A stretch of DNA of 64,000 nt, taken from the NCBI GenBank assembly GCA_001898385.1, contig MKTT01000081.1, positions 1 to 64,000 on the forward strand, in the 5' to 3' direction. This DNA comes from Planctomycetales bacterium 71-10 (lineage in GTDB: Bacteria; Planctomycetota; Planctomycetia; Isosphaerales; Isosphaeraceae). Below, piece by piece: positions 1-8,509 of this stretch. The notes under the pieces are model-generated. The model was not told the DNA's origin and ran no database searches. It saw only the letters and a program-made list of their open reading frames with translations. Within the stretch, counting starts at the first letter, position 1, and each line of letters starts with the position of its first letter. Made by a program: the position numbers and the translations under genes.

Positions 1-54
1 CATCTGACCGCTTCGCGGTCTGTCTTCCCCTCGCGAGGGGGGAAGACGATGCTT
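1..54. repeat. REP-like intergenic repeat, partial copy at window edge
   Basis: A unit beginning CATCTGACCGCTTCGCGG and ending in a G/C hairpin of the form TCTTCCCC...GGGGAAGA. The same unit, in variant form and both orientations, recurs at 15.54-15.72 kb and 17.04-17.16 kb. It contains two short hairpins and no coding potential. The copy is cut by the window start. Confidence 0.6.
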
Positions 55-107
55 GTAGCCCCCCCAAAATCCGTGACGATCAGCAAAAAATATCGACGAC
101 GCAAGCC

Positions 108-129
108 GACCTCCTAATTTCAGGAGGTC
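108..129. terminator. Small stem-loop, possible terminator of an upstream gene
   Basis: GACCTCCT and AGGAGGTC form an 8-bp perfect stem around a 6-nt AT-rich loop, in an unusually AT-rich stretch. Only a weak T tract follows (CGATTTC). It lies before the PEP-CTERM gene, so it could end a gene outside the window. The remaining bases between 55 and 240 show nothing else convincing. Confidence 0.3.
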
Positions 130-240
130 CGATTTCAATTCAGATCAATTAACGTAGCCCTCTGCGCTGATCGTTCGTGCTTCACGAACCCGGAGGTCAG
201 CCCCGACATACCTACAGAAAGTTCTTGACAGGAGGCATGG

Positions 241-903
241 ATGATGAGGCTCGGATCAATGGCGATCGTTGCTTCATGGCTGCTGGCTGTCGCGGGAGGT
301 GCCGCGGCGGACTCGATCCCGCTGTTCAGCACGGGCGTCGACGCGGGAGGGAGCCCCCTCTCCGGCGGGTCGGCCGATCCTCACTGGACCATCGCGGCGG
401 GGACCGGGATCGTCTCGCCGACGCCGGCGATCGTCTTGAGCAGCCCGTCTGGTTTTTATGCGGTGAGCGGCGATTCGCGCTGGGTGTGGCGCAACGCCGG
501 CGGCTCGGGGGGCGGAGAGAACACGTTCCGGCTCACCTTCGACCTTACCGGCTATGATCCGACCACCGCCGTCCTTAGTGGCTACTGGGGGACCGACAAC
601 AACGGTCGCATCCAACTCAACGGCGTCGACGCCGTGGGGACGGGAGACCTGGCGCTGACGGGCAGCGTCCTGTCCAACTTCAATATCACCCATGCATTCA
701 CGATCTCGGGCGGTTTCGTGGCCGGGCTGAATACGCTGGACTTCGTCGTGATAGACGTCGACTCCCTGGGCGCCTTCAACGCCAGGGGCCTGACGCTGAC
801 AGCGACGACGTCGGCCGTGCCCGAGCCGCAATCCCTGATCGCCCTGGCCCTGGGCTCGATCGGGATGTTGACCGGCTTCCAGGCGCGTCGGGCCCTCGGC
901 TGA
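241..903 (+). CDS. PEP-CTERM sorting domain protein
   Basis: A 220-residue exported protein of unknown function. The N-terminus (MMRLGSMAIVASWLLAVAGG) is a signal peptide with a likely cut after ADA/AAD around residue 23. The C-terminus from about residue 193 has the PEP-CTERM pattern: VPEP, a hydrophobic helix, then an Arg pair (QARR). In this family the tail is recognised by an exosortase for surface sorting; no exosortase gene is in the window. The middle is a Gly/Ser/Thr-rich, probably beta-sheet domain. The start at 241 is chosen because AGGAGG lies at 230-235; the out-of-frame ATG at 237 is too close. A strong terminator follows at 976, so it is probably a single-gene transcript. Confidence 0.85.
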   Translation: MMRLGSMAIVASWLLAVAGGAAADSIPLFSTGVDAGGSPLSGGSADPHWTIAAGTGIVSPTPAIVLSSPSGFYAVSGDSRWVWRNAGGSGGGENTFRLTFDLTGYDPTTAVLSGYWGTDNNGRIQLNGVDAVGTGDLALTGSVLSNFNITHAFTISGGFVAGLNTLDFVVIDVDSLGAFNARGLTLTATTSAVPEPQSLIALALGSIGMLTGFQARRALG

Positions 904-975
904 AGCCGTGGGGGCCCCTCGGTGATCGATCGAGGGCGATCGGACCCGGATCGTCTCGCTTCGCCCATTTTTTAG

Positions 976-1022
976 GAGCGCGGGGCCGTCGAGTCGCTTC
1001 GACGGCCCCGCGCTCTCTTTTT
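976..1022 (+). terminator. Rho-independent terminator after PEP-CTERM gene
   Basis: A 17-bp perfect inverted repeat (976-992 with 999-1015) has a 6-nt loop and is followed by TCTTTTTT. This is a textbook intrinsic terminator on the plus strand. Confidence 0.9.
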
Positions 1023-1119
1023 TGCGCGGCGATCGGCGAGGCCGCCGGAAAAAACGGGGCGGACCGAAGAATTCCGCCGCCCGATCGTCTGGAAGAGGTG
1101 GACGATGGGTTATCGCGGT

Positions 1120-1149
1120 TTGGCCGCGGCGGAAACCATGTGGCATAAT
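1120..1149 (+). promoter_or_regulatory. Candidate sigma-70-type promoter for the frameshifted gene
   Basis: TTGGCC at 1120-1125 and CATAAT at 1144-1149, with an 18-bp spacer and a TG shortly before the -10. It would leave an untranslated leader of about 260 nt before the start at 1417. The rest of 1023-1416 is G+C-rich and shows no convincing gene. Confidence 0.4.
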
Positions 1150-1416
1150 AGTTGTCGACGAGCCGAACCGAGCCAGCATCGAACCGCCCCATGGGAGTCG
1201 TGGATTCACCGAAGAGCAGCACCCCCGGGAGCACATCCGCGGCGAGGCGTCGCGCCTCGCGCGGCCGGGTCGGGCCGGCCCAGGTTCACCCCCGGACCGC
1301 CCTCGCGCCGGCGTTCGCCGGCCGGCGGGCGCGTCCGCACCAATTGCGACGAGTCAACACCTAGCGCCGAGACCGGTCCAGGCGCCGGTGACCACCTCTG
1401 CTGGAGAGCCTCGAAC

Positions 1417-3051
1417 ATGCCCCGAACCGCGAGACTGTGGAAAGGTGCCGGGCTGCTGACCCTGGGCGGCATTTTGCTGTCCGGGTCCGCGTCGCGCGGC
1501 GACGACGACGCCGCCCCGCCCGTCCACCAACAGCTGACCGAACTCGGCCGGCAGGCGCTCGCCAACGGCGCGGGCGGGATGGCGCGGTCCTTCTTCCAGA
1601 AGGCGCTCGAGCTCGCCCCCGGTGACGCCGACGCGACCAAGGGCCTCGAAGAGGCCAGGGCCTCGCAGCGCCGCCTCGTCGAGCGGATCGCCCTCCAGGA
1701 TCCGGCGACCCCGCCGCCCCCGGCCCCCGAGGCCGGCGCGCAGCCGACGCCCCCCCCCGCCCCCGACGCCGGCCCCAACAACCGCGCCACGCTGGAAGAG
1801 TCGGAACGCGCCGACGCCATCGCCCAGCAGCAGCTGACCAGCGACGTCCGCCAGCGCATGACCGCCGCCCGCGAGCAGGCGAACAAGGGCCAGATCGAGG
1901 CCGCCCTGGACGCCAACCGGCTCGCCCGCAACGTCGTCCAGTCGGCCACCAACGTCCCCGAGTCCGTCCGCAACCAGCTCCTCCGCGAGCTCCAGGCCCA
2001 GTCCCTGGACCTCCTCCGCAACGAGGAGCGCATCGTCAACGAGCGAATCGAGCGGCAGCGGCTCGAGTCGGCCGCCGAGCAGCGCAACCGCGGCCTCTCG
2101 CAGCTCACGCAGAACGAGCAGACCATCAAGGCCATGATGGAGCAGTTCGACGCGCTGATGGGCGAGGGCGTCTACAACACCCTGTACAACGGCGGCATGG
2201 GGAACATCGCCCTGGCCACCGCGCCGTTCTACGAGGCCCGCCTGCTCTCCCAGCACGCCCGGTCGCTCATGCACAAGGGGACCCTCCCCTACAGCGACGA
2301 GGATCCGGCCCCCTACGCCGGCATGTTCGTCTCCACCACCATGGGCTTCCTGTCGCAGGAGAAGCAGTTCGAGGAGCTGAAGGAATACCGCTTCATGCTC
2401 ACGATGCAGGACGTCACCCGCGCGGCCGTCCCCTTCCCCGACGACAAGATCATCGAATACCCCGACGCCAACCTGTTCCGCATCATGTCCGAGCGACGCA
2501 TCGCCCGCTACGGCAAGGCCGTGGACGTCTTCGACCGCGACCCCAAGACCAAGGCCATCCTCGCCAAGCTCGACGAGCCCCTGGCGATGAACTTCCCCAA
2601 CGAGACGCCGCTCGAGGACATCCTCAAGTACGTCAAGCAGGCCACCCAGACGCCCCAGGACAACGGCATCCCCATCTACGTCGACCCCATCGGCCTGAAC
2701 GAGGCCGACAAGACGATGACCTCGCCGGTCTCCATCGACCTCGACGGCGTCCCCCTCAAGACCACCCTGCGCCTCATGCTCAAGCAGCTCGGCCTGACCT
2801 ACACGGTCAAGGACGGGTTCCTCATGATCACGTCGCAGGAGTCCGAGGACCAGCAGACCGACATCCGCGTCTACCCCGTCGCCGACCTCGCCCTCATCCC
2901 CATGTCGCTCATCATGGGCGGCGGCGGCGGCATGGGCGGTATGGGCGGCGGCATGGGCGGCATGGGCGGCGGCATGGGCATGATGTCCATCCCGGTCGTC
3001 CCCACCCAGGACGACCCCGCCGGCGCCCTCATGCAAAAAAAAAGCAACTGA
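1417..3051 (+). CDS. Exported protein with secretin-like domain, N-terminal half of a frameshifted gene
   Basis: This frame gives 544 residues. A signal peptide (MPRTARLWKGAGLL...GSASRGDD) is followed by a helical, Gln/Arg-rich segment with TPR-like character (about 40-300). Residues 391-475 resemble a secretin/TonB short N-terminal (STN) domain: a PLEDILKYV-type helix, then PVSIDLDGVPLKTTLRLML and a TVKDGFLMIT strand. A Gly/Met-rich run (MGGMGGG repeats, about 501-525) comes next. The open frame extends upstream to 1105, but that part has no homology-like character; ATG 1417 has GGAGA at 1403-1407 and a signal peptide. The frame stops just after an A9 run, while the -1 frame stays open to 4349. 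Exact function unknown; likely a cell-envelope protein found in planctomycetes (inference). Confidence 0.75.
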   Translation: MPRTARLWKGAGLLTLGGILLSGSASRGDDDAAPPVHQQLTELGRQALANGAGGMARSFFQKALELAPGDADATKGLEEARASQRRLVERIALQDPATPPPPAPEAGAQPTPPPAPDAGPNNRATLEESERADAIAQQQLTSDVRQRMTAAREQANKGQIEAALDANRLARNVVQSATNVPESVRNQLLRELQAQSLDLLRNEERIVNERIERQRLESAAEQRNRGLSQLTQNEQTIKAMMEQFDALMGEGVYNTLYNGGMGNIALATAPFYEARLLSQHARSLMHKGTLPYSDEDPAPYAGMFVSTTMGFLSQEKQFEELKEYRFMLTMQDVTRAAVPFPDDKIIEYPDANLFRIMSERRIARYGKAVDVFDRDPKTKAILAKLDEPLAMNFPNETPLEDILKYVKQATQTPQDNGIPIYVDPIGLNEADKTMTSPVSIDLDGVPLKTTLRLMLKQLGLTYTVKDGFLMITSQESEDQQTDIRVYPVADLALIPMSLIMGGGGGMGGMGGGMGGMGGGMGMMSIPVVPTQDDPAGALMQKKSN

Positions 3052-3076
3052 GCGGCCTCGGGGCCGATCGGCCCCG
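3035..3076 (+). promoter_or_regulatory. Candidate -1 frameshift / slippage site
   Basis: Nine consecutive A residues (3035-3043) sit in a G+C-rich gene. In the zero frame they place A-AAA-AAA in the phase needed for simultaneous -1 slippage. The zero-frame stop TGA is at 3049-3051. A 7-bp hairpin, CGGGGCC-GATC-GGCCCCG (3059-3076), begins about 15 nt downstream. The -1 frame is open from the slip site to 4349. Either ribosomal frameshifting or transcriptional slippage on A9 would work; a homopolymer sequencing error is the alternative. Confidence 0.6.
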
Positions 3077-4349
3077 CCCCTCGACTGACACCGCGCGGGA
3101 TCCGTCCGGCCGAAAGGCGGCGGATCCCGCCGGCGTTTCGAAGCCGGCCGACGCCGAGCCCAAGGTCCGCCTCGCCCCGTCCGGCCGCGAGGGCCTCATC
3201 CCCATCACCGGCGGCACCTCCGCCCGGCCCGCCGCTGCGGGCGACCCCTACGCCTACTGGTCCAACTACTTCAAGAAGCACGACGAGACCCCCAACCAGC
3301 TCCACGAGACCATCCGCCTGCTCAACCAGAGCGGCAAGACGAAGGACGTCCACGCGGCGCTCCTGGCCTACCTGAAGAACCGCCCGAAGGAGGCCGAGTT
3401 CTGGATGTACGAGGCCCTCGGCCTGGCGATCGAGATGAACGGCGGCAAGCCCGAGGACGTCCACAAGGCGCTGGACAACGCCGCCGACATGGCCCTGCGG
3501 ACGCACAACCCCAACCACCTCGTCAGCGCGGCCGACAAGCTCCTGCTCAAGGGCCACACCGACCGCGTCGGCCCCCTGCTCGACGAGGCGATGCCCAAGG
3601 TGCCGCACCGGGCCGAGCCGATCCTGATGTCGATGATGCTGGCCCAGAAGGTCCGCGACCCCAAGCGGATGGCCGACTCGGTCGAAAGGCTCCTCGCGCT
3701 GGGCTGGCCCGGCCAGGACGACTACTTCCGCGCCGAGGCCCGCAAGCAGGCCGACGCCCTCGGCAAGGCGCTGCGGGAGGAAGGCCGGACCGACGAGGCC
3801 GAGACGCTCGCCGCCGCCCTCCCCGCCTCCGAGTCCCGCGACCTCTTCATCCGGCTCACCTGGGACGGCAACGCCGACTACGACCTGATCGTCGAGGAGC
3901 CCCTGGGCGCGACGGTCTCCCGCGACATGCCCCGCTCGGTCTTCGGCGGGGCCCTGCTGAAGGACGGCAAGGGGAGCCGCCCGGAGGAGGTCTACGCCTG
4001 CCCACGCGGCTTCGACGGCGACTACACGATCCGCATCATGCCCGTCGTCGACGACCCGGCGAAGCCCTCCACCCGCCTCTCCCTGGAGGTCGTCGCGCAC
4101 GACGGCACCGCCCAGGAGCAGAAGAAGTCGTACTCCCTGGTCCCCAACGACCCCAAGGCCAAGCCGGTCGTCGTGACGCTGAAGGGGGGCCGGCGCGCCC
4201 GGGCCCTCCCCTTCGTCAGCAGCACGGCCGTCCGCGACGCCGTCCAGGAGGTCCTCGAAGAGCGCGCCGAGAAGGCCCGATCGAAGAAGTCCGTGGGGGA
4301 GCCCGGGAAACCCGAGGCCGCGCCGAGGAGCGCCGTCCCCATCCGCTGA
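3042..4349 (+). CDS. C-terminal half of the frameshifted exported protein (TPR-like plus DUF2135/YfaP-like domain)
   Basis: This frame is open from inside the A9 run and has no good start codon of its own before the first ATG at 3405, which is well inside conserved-looking sequence (DPYAYWSNYFKKHDETP). It encodes 435 residues after the slip; joined to the upstream frame the product is 977 residues. A linker of about 60 residues is followed by helical repeats of TPR type, then a beta domain starting LTWDGNADYDLIVEEP, which resembles the DUF2135/YfaP family (recognised by eye). The Lys/Arg-rich tail ends at 4349. It is best read as the second part of the gene at 1417 rather than an independent gene. 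Confidence 0.7.
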   Translation, partial: KQLSGLGADRPRPSTDTARDPSGRKAADPAGVSKPADAEPKVRLAPSGREGLIPITGGTSARPAAAGDPYAYWSNYFKKHDETPNQLHETIRLLNQSGKTKDVHAALLAYLKNRPKEAEFWMYEALGLAIEMNGGKPEDVHKALDNAADMALRTHNPNHLVSAADKLLLKGHTDRVGPLLDEAMPKVPHRAEPILMSMMLAQKVRDPKRMADSVERLLALGWPGQDDYFRAEARKQADALGKALREEGRTDEAETLAAALPASESRDLFIRLTWDGNADYDLIVEEPLGATVSRDMPRSVFGGALLKDGKGSRPEEVYACPRGFDGDYTIRIMPVVDDPAKPSTRLSLEVVAHDGTAQEQKKSYSLVPNDPKAKPVVVTLKGGRRARALPFVSSTAVRDAVQEVLEERAEKARSKKSVGEPGKPEAAPRSAVPIR

Positions 4350-4373
4350 CACCGTTCGGCCGGCCGAGCGTCC

Positions 4374-4401
4374 CTGCCGCCCCCGCCCCGGGGGGCGGCA
4401 G
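4374..4401 (+). terminator. G/C hairpin after the frameshifted gene
   Basis: CTGCCGCCCCC (4374-4384) pairs with GGGGGCGGCAG (4391-4401) around a 6-nt loop, 25 nt after the stop codon. No T tract follows, so it may be a weak terminator or an mRNA 3' end structure. Confidence 0.5.
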
Positions 4402-4449
4402 TCGGCCCCGCAGGATGATCGCCCGAATCCTGCACATTATTCCAGTTTT

Positions 4450-4683
4450 CCGTTCCATTGCTACTCACACCCCAATTAGACGAGCTCCGGTTCTGTCTCG
4501 CCTCCAACTCGGCGATCCGAGCGTCCTGGGCCGCGATCGGGCCTCGAACGCGGCGACGATCGCCAGCAGTCCCGGCCGCAATTCGGCCGGCAGGGCGTCC
4601 CAGTACTCGGCAGGTATGCCGTCGGGCGGCGTCCTGCCTCGAAGATGCTCAGGCGGACCGTCGTCAGTCAAGCACCAGCCCAT
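4450..4683 (-). pseudogene. IS66-family transposase (TnpC) N-terminal remnant, frameshifted
   Basis: Reading the minus strand from ATG 4683, the frame gives PAEYWDALPAELRPGLLAIV and then AAFEAR, the helical start typical of planctomycete IS66 transposases. Near 4533 a one-base shift moves the coiled-coil into another frame: IAAQDARIAELEARQNRSSS. After about 4470 the similarity ends and the rest of the transposase is missing. The start overlaps an inverted repeat ending GTAACCGTTCA; IS66 elements are described as having 5'-GTAA ends, which supports the assignment. Identification is by pattern memory only. Confidence 0.6.
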
Positions 4684-5105
4684 GAACGGTTACGCAGAAT
4701 GGAATATGCTAAATCTTTCACATTTTTATTGTAAATCAACGATACCATTATGTCGTCCGCATTGTCGGGGTTCTGCCAAACCCACATGTCTACGACTTCC
4801 TGGGAAATAATTATTGATCGGTGTCCTTGGGATTCATTGCTGTTTGTGTAATGCCATATGGCGTCCTCTTCGAAGAGCGACAGCAAACTGGATCTCTCGT
4901 CGACCGCTGGATCTAAGGGCTTGGAAAGTCGGAAATACTCCTGTCCAGATCTGCAGATGGCATCCCACTCACCTTGGGGGCTCTTGTTTAGAAAAATCTG
5001 CTCTGCTCCAAGGCTTAATGAGTAAACCATGCTAATTGACCAATAAATATCGATGACATAGAACGAGTTGCTGTCTTCAAGGCTGTTCAAGCTTAATGAT
5101 GCCAC
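4668..5105 (-). CDS. Small AT-rich hypothetical protein flanked by inverted repeats
   Basis: A 145-residue acidic, aromatic-rich soluble protein with no signal peptide or membrane segment that I recognise. The start is GTG at 5105, preceded by AAGGAG six bases upstream, so the 5' end looks intact. Base composition is far more AT-rich than any neighbour and codon use differs (many ATA, TTA, AAT), suggesting recent transfer. The gene fills the space between two perfect 14-bp inverted repeats, and its last eight codons (RNRSWAGA) are read from the repeat and its outer flank, so the original C-terminus may have been changed. Size and isolation recall immunity-type proteins, but no family is assigned. 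Confidence 0.6.
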   Translation of the reverse strand: MASLSLNSLEDSNSFYVIDIYWSISMVYSLSLGAEQIFLNKSPQGEWDAICRSGQEYFRLSKPLDPAVDERSSLLSLFEEDAIWHYTNSNESQGHRSIIISQEVVDMWVWQNPDNADDIMVSLIYNKNVKDLAYSILRNRSWAGA

Positions 5106-5130
5106 GTCTAACTCCTTGCGTAACCGTTCA
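4683..5130. mobile_element. Inverted-repeat-bounded segment carrying one gene
   Basis: TGAACGGTTACGCA at 4683-4696 is repeated perfectly inverted at 5117-5130; with one mismatch the match extends outward over GCCC, to about 19 bp. The interior is AT-rich and holds the 145-residue gene and its ribosome site. There is no transposase inside. Either this is a non-autonomous (MITE-like) unit, or the repeats are the outward-facing ends of two IS66 copies, since an IS66-type transposase remnant begins at the left repeat. Confidence 0.55.
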
Positions 5131-5139
5131 CGGGCCTAA

Positions 5140-5207
5140 GAGCCTATCCCAGTAGGCGGGTTGGGAGCCGGAGATCACGCTGAATTCAAGCCTACTGGGA
5201 TAGGCTC
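5140..5207. mobile_element. 68-bp palindromic mini-element with IS5-like ends
   Basis: GAGCCTATCCCAGTAGGC (5140-5157) and its exact inverse (5190-5207) form an 18-bp perfect inverted repeat around a 32-nt core. The sequence resembles terminal repeats of IS5-family elements (from memory). It begins nine bases after the right repeat of the neighbouring element, so the patch looks like nested insertion debris. Confidence 0.5.
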
Positions 5208-5383
5208 CAACCAGGAAGAAGCTGCATCTCAGTGGGCGTTCGGGGCGAGACGTATGCTGTCCGGAGGCAAACCGCTGTAAAGAGCCTTGAACAACTTCTC
5301 GACCAGCACTTATGATCTCCGCGATCCGACGACTTCATCATCGTCGCATGCGCATGGCCAGCGGTTTTCAGGAAGGAACCGTC

Positions 5384-5497
5384 ATGTCGCCTCGATCGCG
5401 GAACGTCCTGGTCCTCGCCTTGATCGGCTCGGTCGCGCCCCCGACGCTCGTCCAGGCGTCGCCCATCGAATGGCGGCGGTCGCGAAGGGGGACCTGA
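5384..5497 (+). pseudogene. Possible truncated exported protein
   Basis: ATG 5384 has GGAAGG seven bases upstream and encodes MSPRSRNVLVLALIGSVAPP, a convincing signal peptide, but the frame stops after only 37 residues. This looks like the 5' end of a PEP-CTERM-type or other exported gene destroyed by deletion. Nothing else gene-like is seen between 5208 and 5615. Confidence 0.35.
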
Positions 5498-5615
5498 ACG
5501 TCGCGCGGCCATGGGAGGAAATCCCCGGTCGATGCTTCCCAAGTCGCGGGCGGTCTGGGCACAATGGACGGTGCCGCCCGCAGGGAATCCGCATCACGGC
5601 ACGAGGATGGAACCC

Positions 5616-7019
<1,404 letters not shown>

Positions 7020-7031
7020 GGGCCCCGCTGG

Positions 7032-8327
7032 TCACGGCAGCGGCACGTCCTTGAACGTGAAGTCGAGGGGGACCGAGACGACCTTGCTGGGGGTCTCGTA
7101 GACGAGCTGGTAATCCTTCGTCTCGCCCGGGACGTCGACGAACATGTATTCGAAGCCCAGCCGGCCGCCGTCGCTGCCGGTGTTGGAGAAGCCGCCGTTC
7201 TGTTCGAACTTCGAGCCGTCGGCCTTCTGGAGCCAGACCTGGTTGTTGAACAGGCCCTGGCGGTAGCTCTCGAACGCGGGGCCCTCGCCGGGGTAGGCGA
7301 GGACGACCGTGACCTTCCAGATCTGCTCGTCGACCTCCACCCCTTCGAGCGTCACCGAGACGTCCCCCTGCTGGATGGTCTTCTTCTCGTCGAGCCTGGG
7401 GAAGCGGAACGTCTTCAGGCCGGCGGGGAGGGTCATCTCGGCCTGGACGCGCAGGGTGGCGAGCTTCGCGGCCGAGCGCTCGGGGGCGGCGAGGTTGACG
7501 TTGATCTCGGCCGAAGGGTTCTCGGGCCGCAGGACCACGTCGCCCGACTCCATGGCGACCTGCGGCTTGACCTCGCGCCCCTGGTCGTCCTTCACCTCGA
7601 TCTTGTCGGACTTGATCGCCAGGAGCATCGGCCGGATCCGGGGCTCCCAGCCGACCTCCAGCGCGACGTTGGCCGCCGACGTCCCGGCCTGGAAATCGCG
7701 CTGCTGAGCGATCTGCTTGAGCGTGACGCGGAACGGCCCGACGTACTCCACCGGCGGCTTCGCGGCGCCCATCTCGCCCGCCGCCATGATCCCGATCGAG
7801 CCGTCGCCGGTGAACGGCGAGGTCGTCACGCCCGCCTTCGCCGCGACCTCGTCGAGCGCCTTGAGGAACGGCACGGCCTCCAGGTCGAGGTCGAACGAGG
7901 GGTTCGTCGCCTCCGCCCCGTATTGCTCGCGGAGGTCGGCGATCGCGTTGCCGGTCTGCTTCTGCAACTGCTGGAGCGCGTCGCTCAGGCGAATCCCCTG
8001 GGCGTGGATCGTCACGGCGGACGGGGTCGAGGGGTCGACGTCGGCGACGGCCGCCTGGATCGCCTCGCGGACCTTCGCCAGCCGCTCGGAACGGGCCTTC
8101 GGCAACCCGGCCGCGTCGGGGAGGAGCGGCAGCGCCTTCGGGCCCAGCTTCTTCAGCGCGGCCTCGGCGGCGTCGCGGGCCTCGGGCTTCTCGGCGTCGA
8201 GCCGCTCCACGAGCTGCAACACCCGGTCCCGCAGCGCCGGGTCGGCCGCCTCCTGGGCCGGGGCCGGGGCCGCCGCCAGCATCAGGGCCGGGATCCAACC
8301 GAACCGCCTCGCCATCGTCGCGCCCAT
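7032..8327 (-). CDS. Exported hypothetical protein
   Basis: A 431-residue protein with a signal peptide (RRFGWIPALMLAAAPAPAQE). Residues 30-110 are Ala/Leu-rich helices that may be HEAT-like. Most of the rest looks beta-rich, with several DUF-like strands. Start ATG 8327 has GGAGG nine bases upstream. It converges with the response regulator gene and diverges from the M28 peptidase gene. No function is recognised; similar exported proteins are typical of planctomycetes. Confidence 0.7.
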   Translation of the reverse strand: MGATMARRFGWIPALMLAAAPAPAQEAADPALRDRVLQLVERLDAEKPEARDAAEAALKKLGPKALPLLPDAAGLPKARSERLAKVREAIQAAVADVDPSTPSAVTIHAQGIRLSDALQQLQKQTGNAIADLREQYGAEATNPSFDLDLEAVPFLKALDEVAAKAGVTTSPFTGDGSIGIMAAGEMGAAKPPVEYVGPFRVTLKQIAQQRDFQAGTSAANVALEVGWEPRIRPMLLAIKSDKIEVKDDQGREVKPQVAMESGDVVLRPENPSAEINVNLAAPERSAAKLATLRVQAEMTLPAGLKTFRFPRLDEKKTIQQGDVSVTLEGVEVDEQIWKVTVVLAYPGEGPAFESYRQGLFNNQVWLQKADGSKFEQNGGFSNTGSDGGRLGFEYMFVDVPGETKDYQLVYETPSKVVSVPLDFTFKDVPLP

Positions 8328-8509
8328 GACGCCGAGCCTCCCCGACCAAAGCGACAGTTGTCCTAGCCACTCCGCCGTTCAGTGTAGCGACGCCCTGCCG
8401 CGGGTGCAACGCGGCGGGGGCGGGCCCGGCGACCGCTTGACCGCGCCGGGGGCGGCGCCGAGAATCGTTCGGACGACGCGGCGAACGCCTGGAGAAAGGA
8501 ACGGCGGAG

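Noticed and set aside
225-230. TTGACA as a -35 element before the PEP-CTERM gene
   Set aside because: It lies next to the ribosome site, so a promoter here would start transcription within the coding region.
1105-1416. Upstream extension of the gene at 1417
   Set aside because: The frame is open, but the added 104 residues are Arg/Pro-rich with no signal peptide. ATG 1417 has a ribosome site and a signal peptide.
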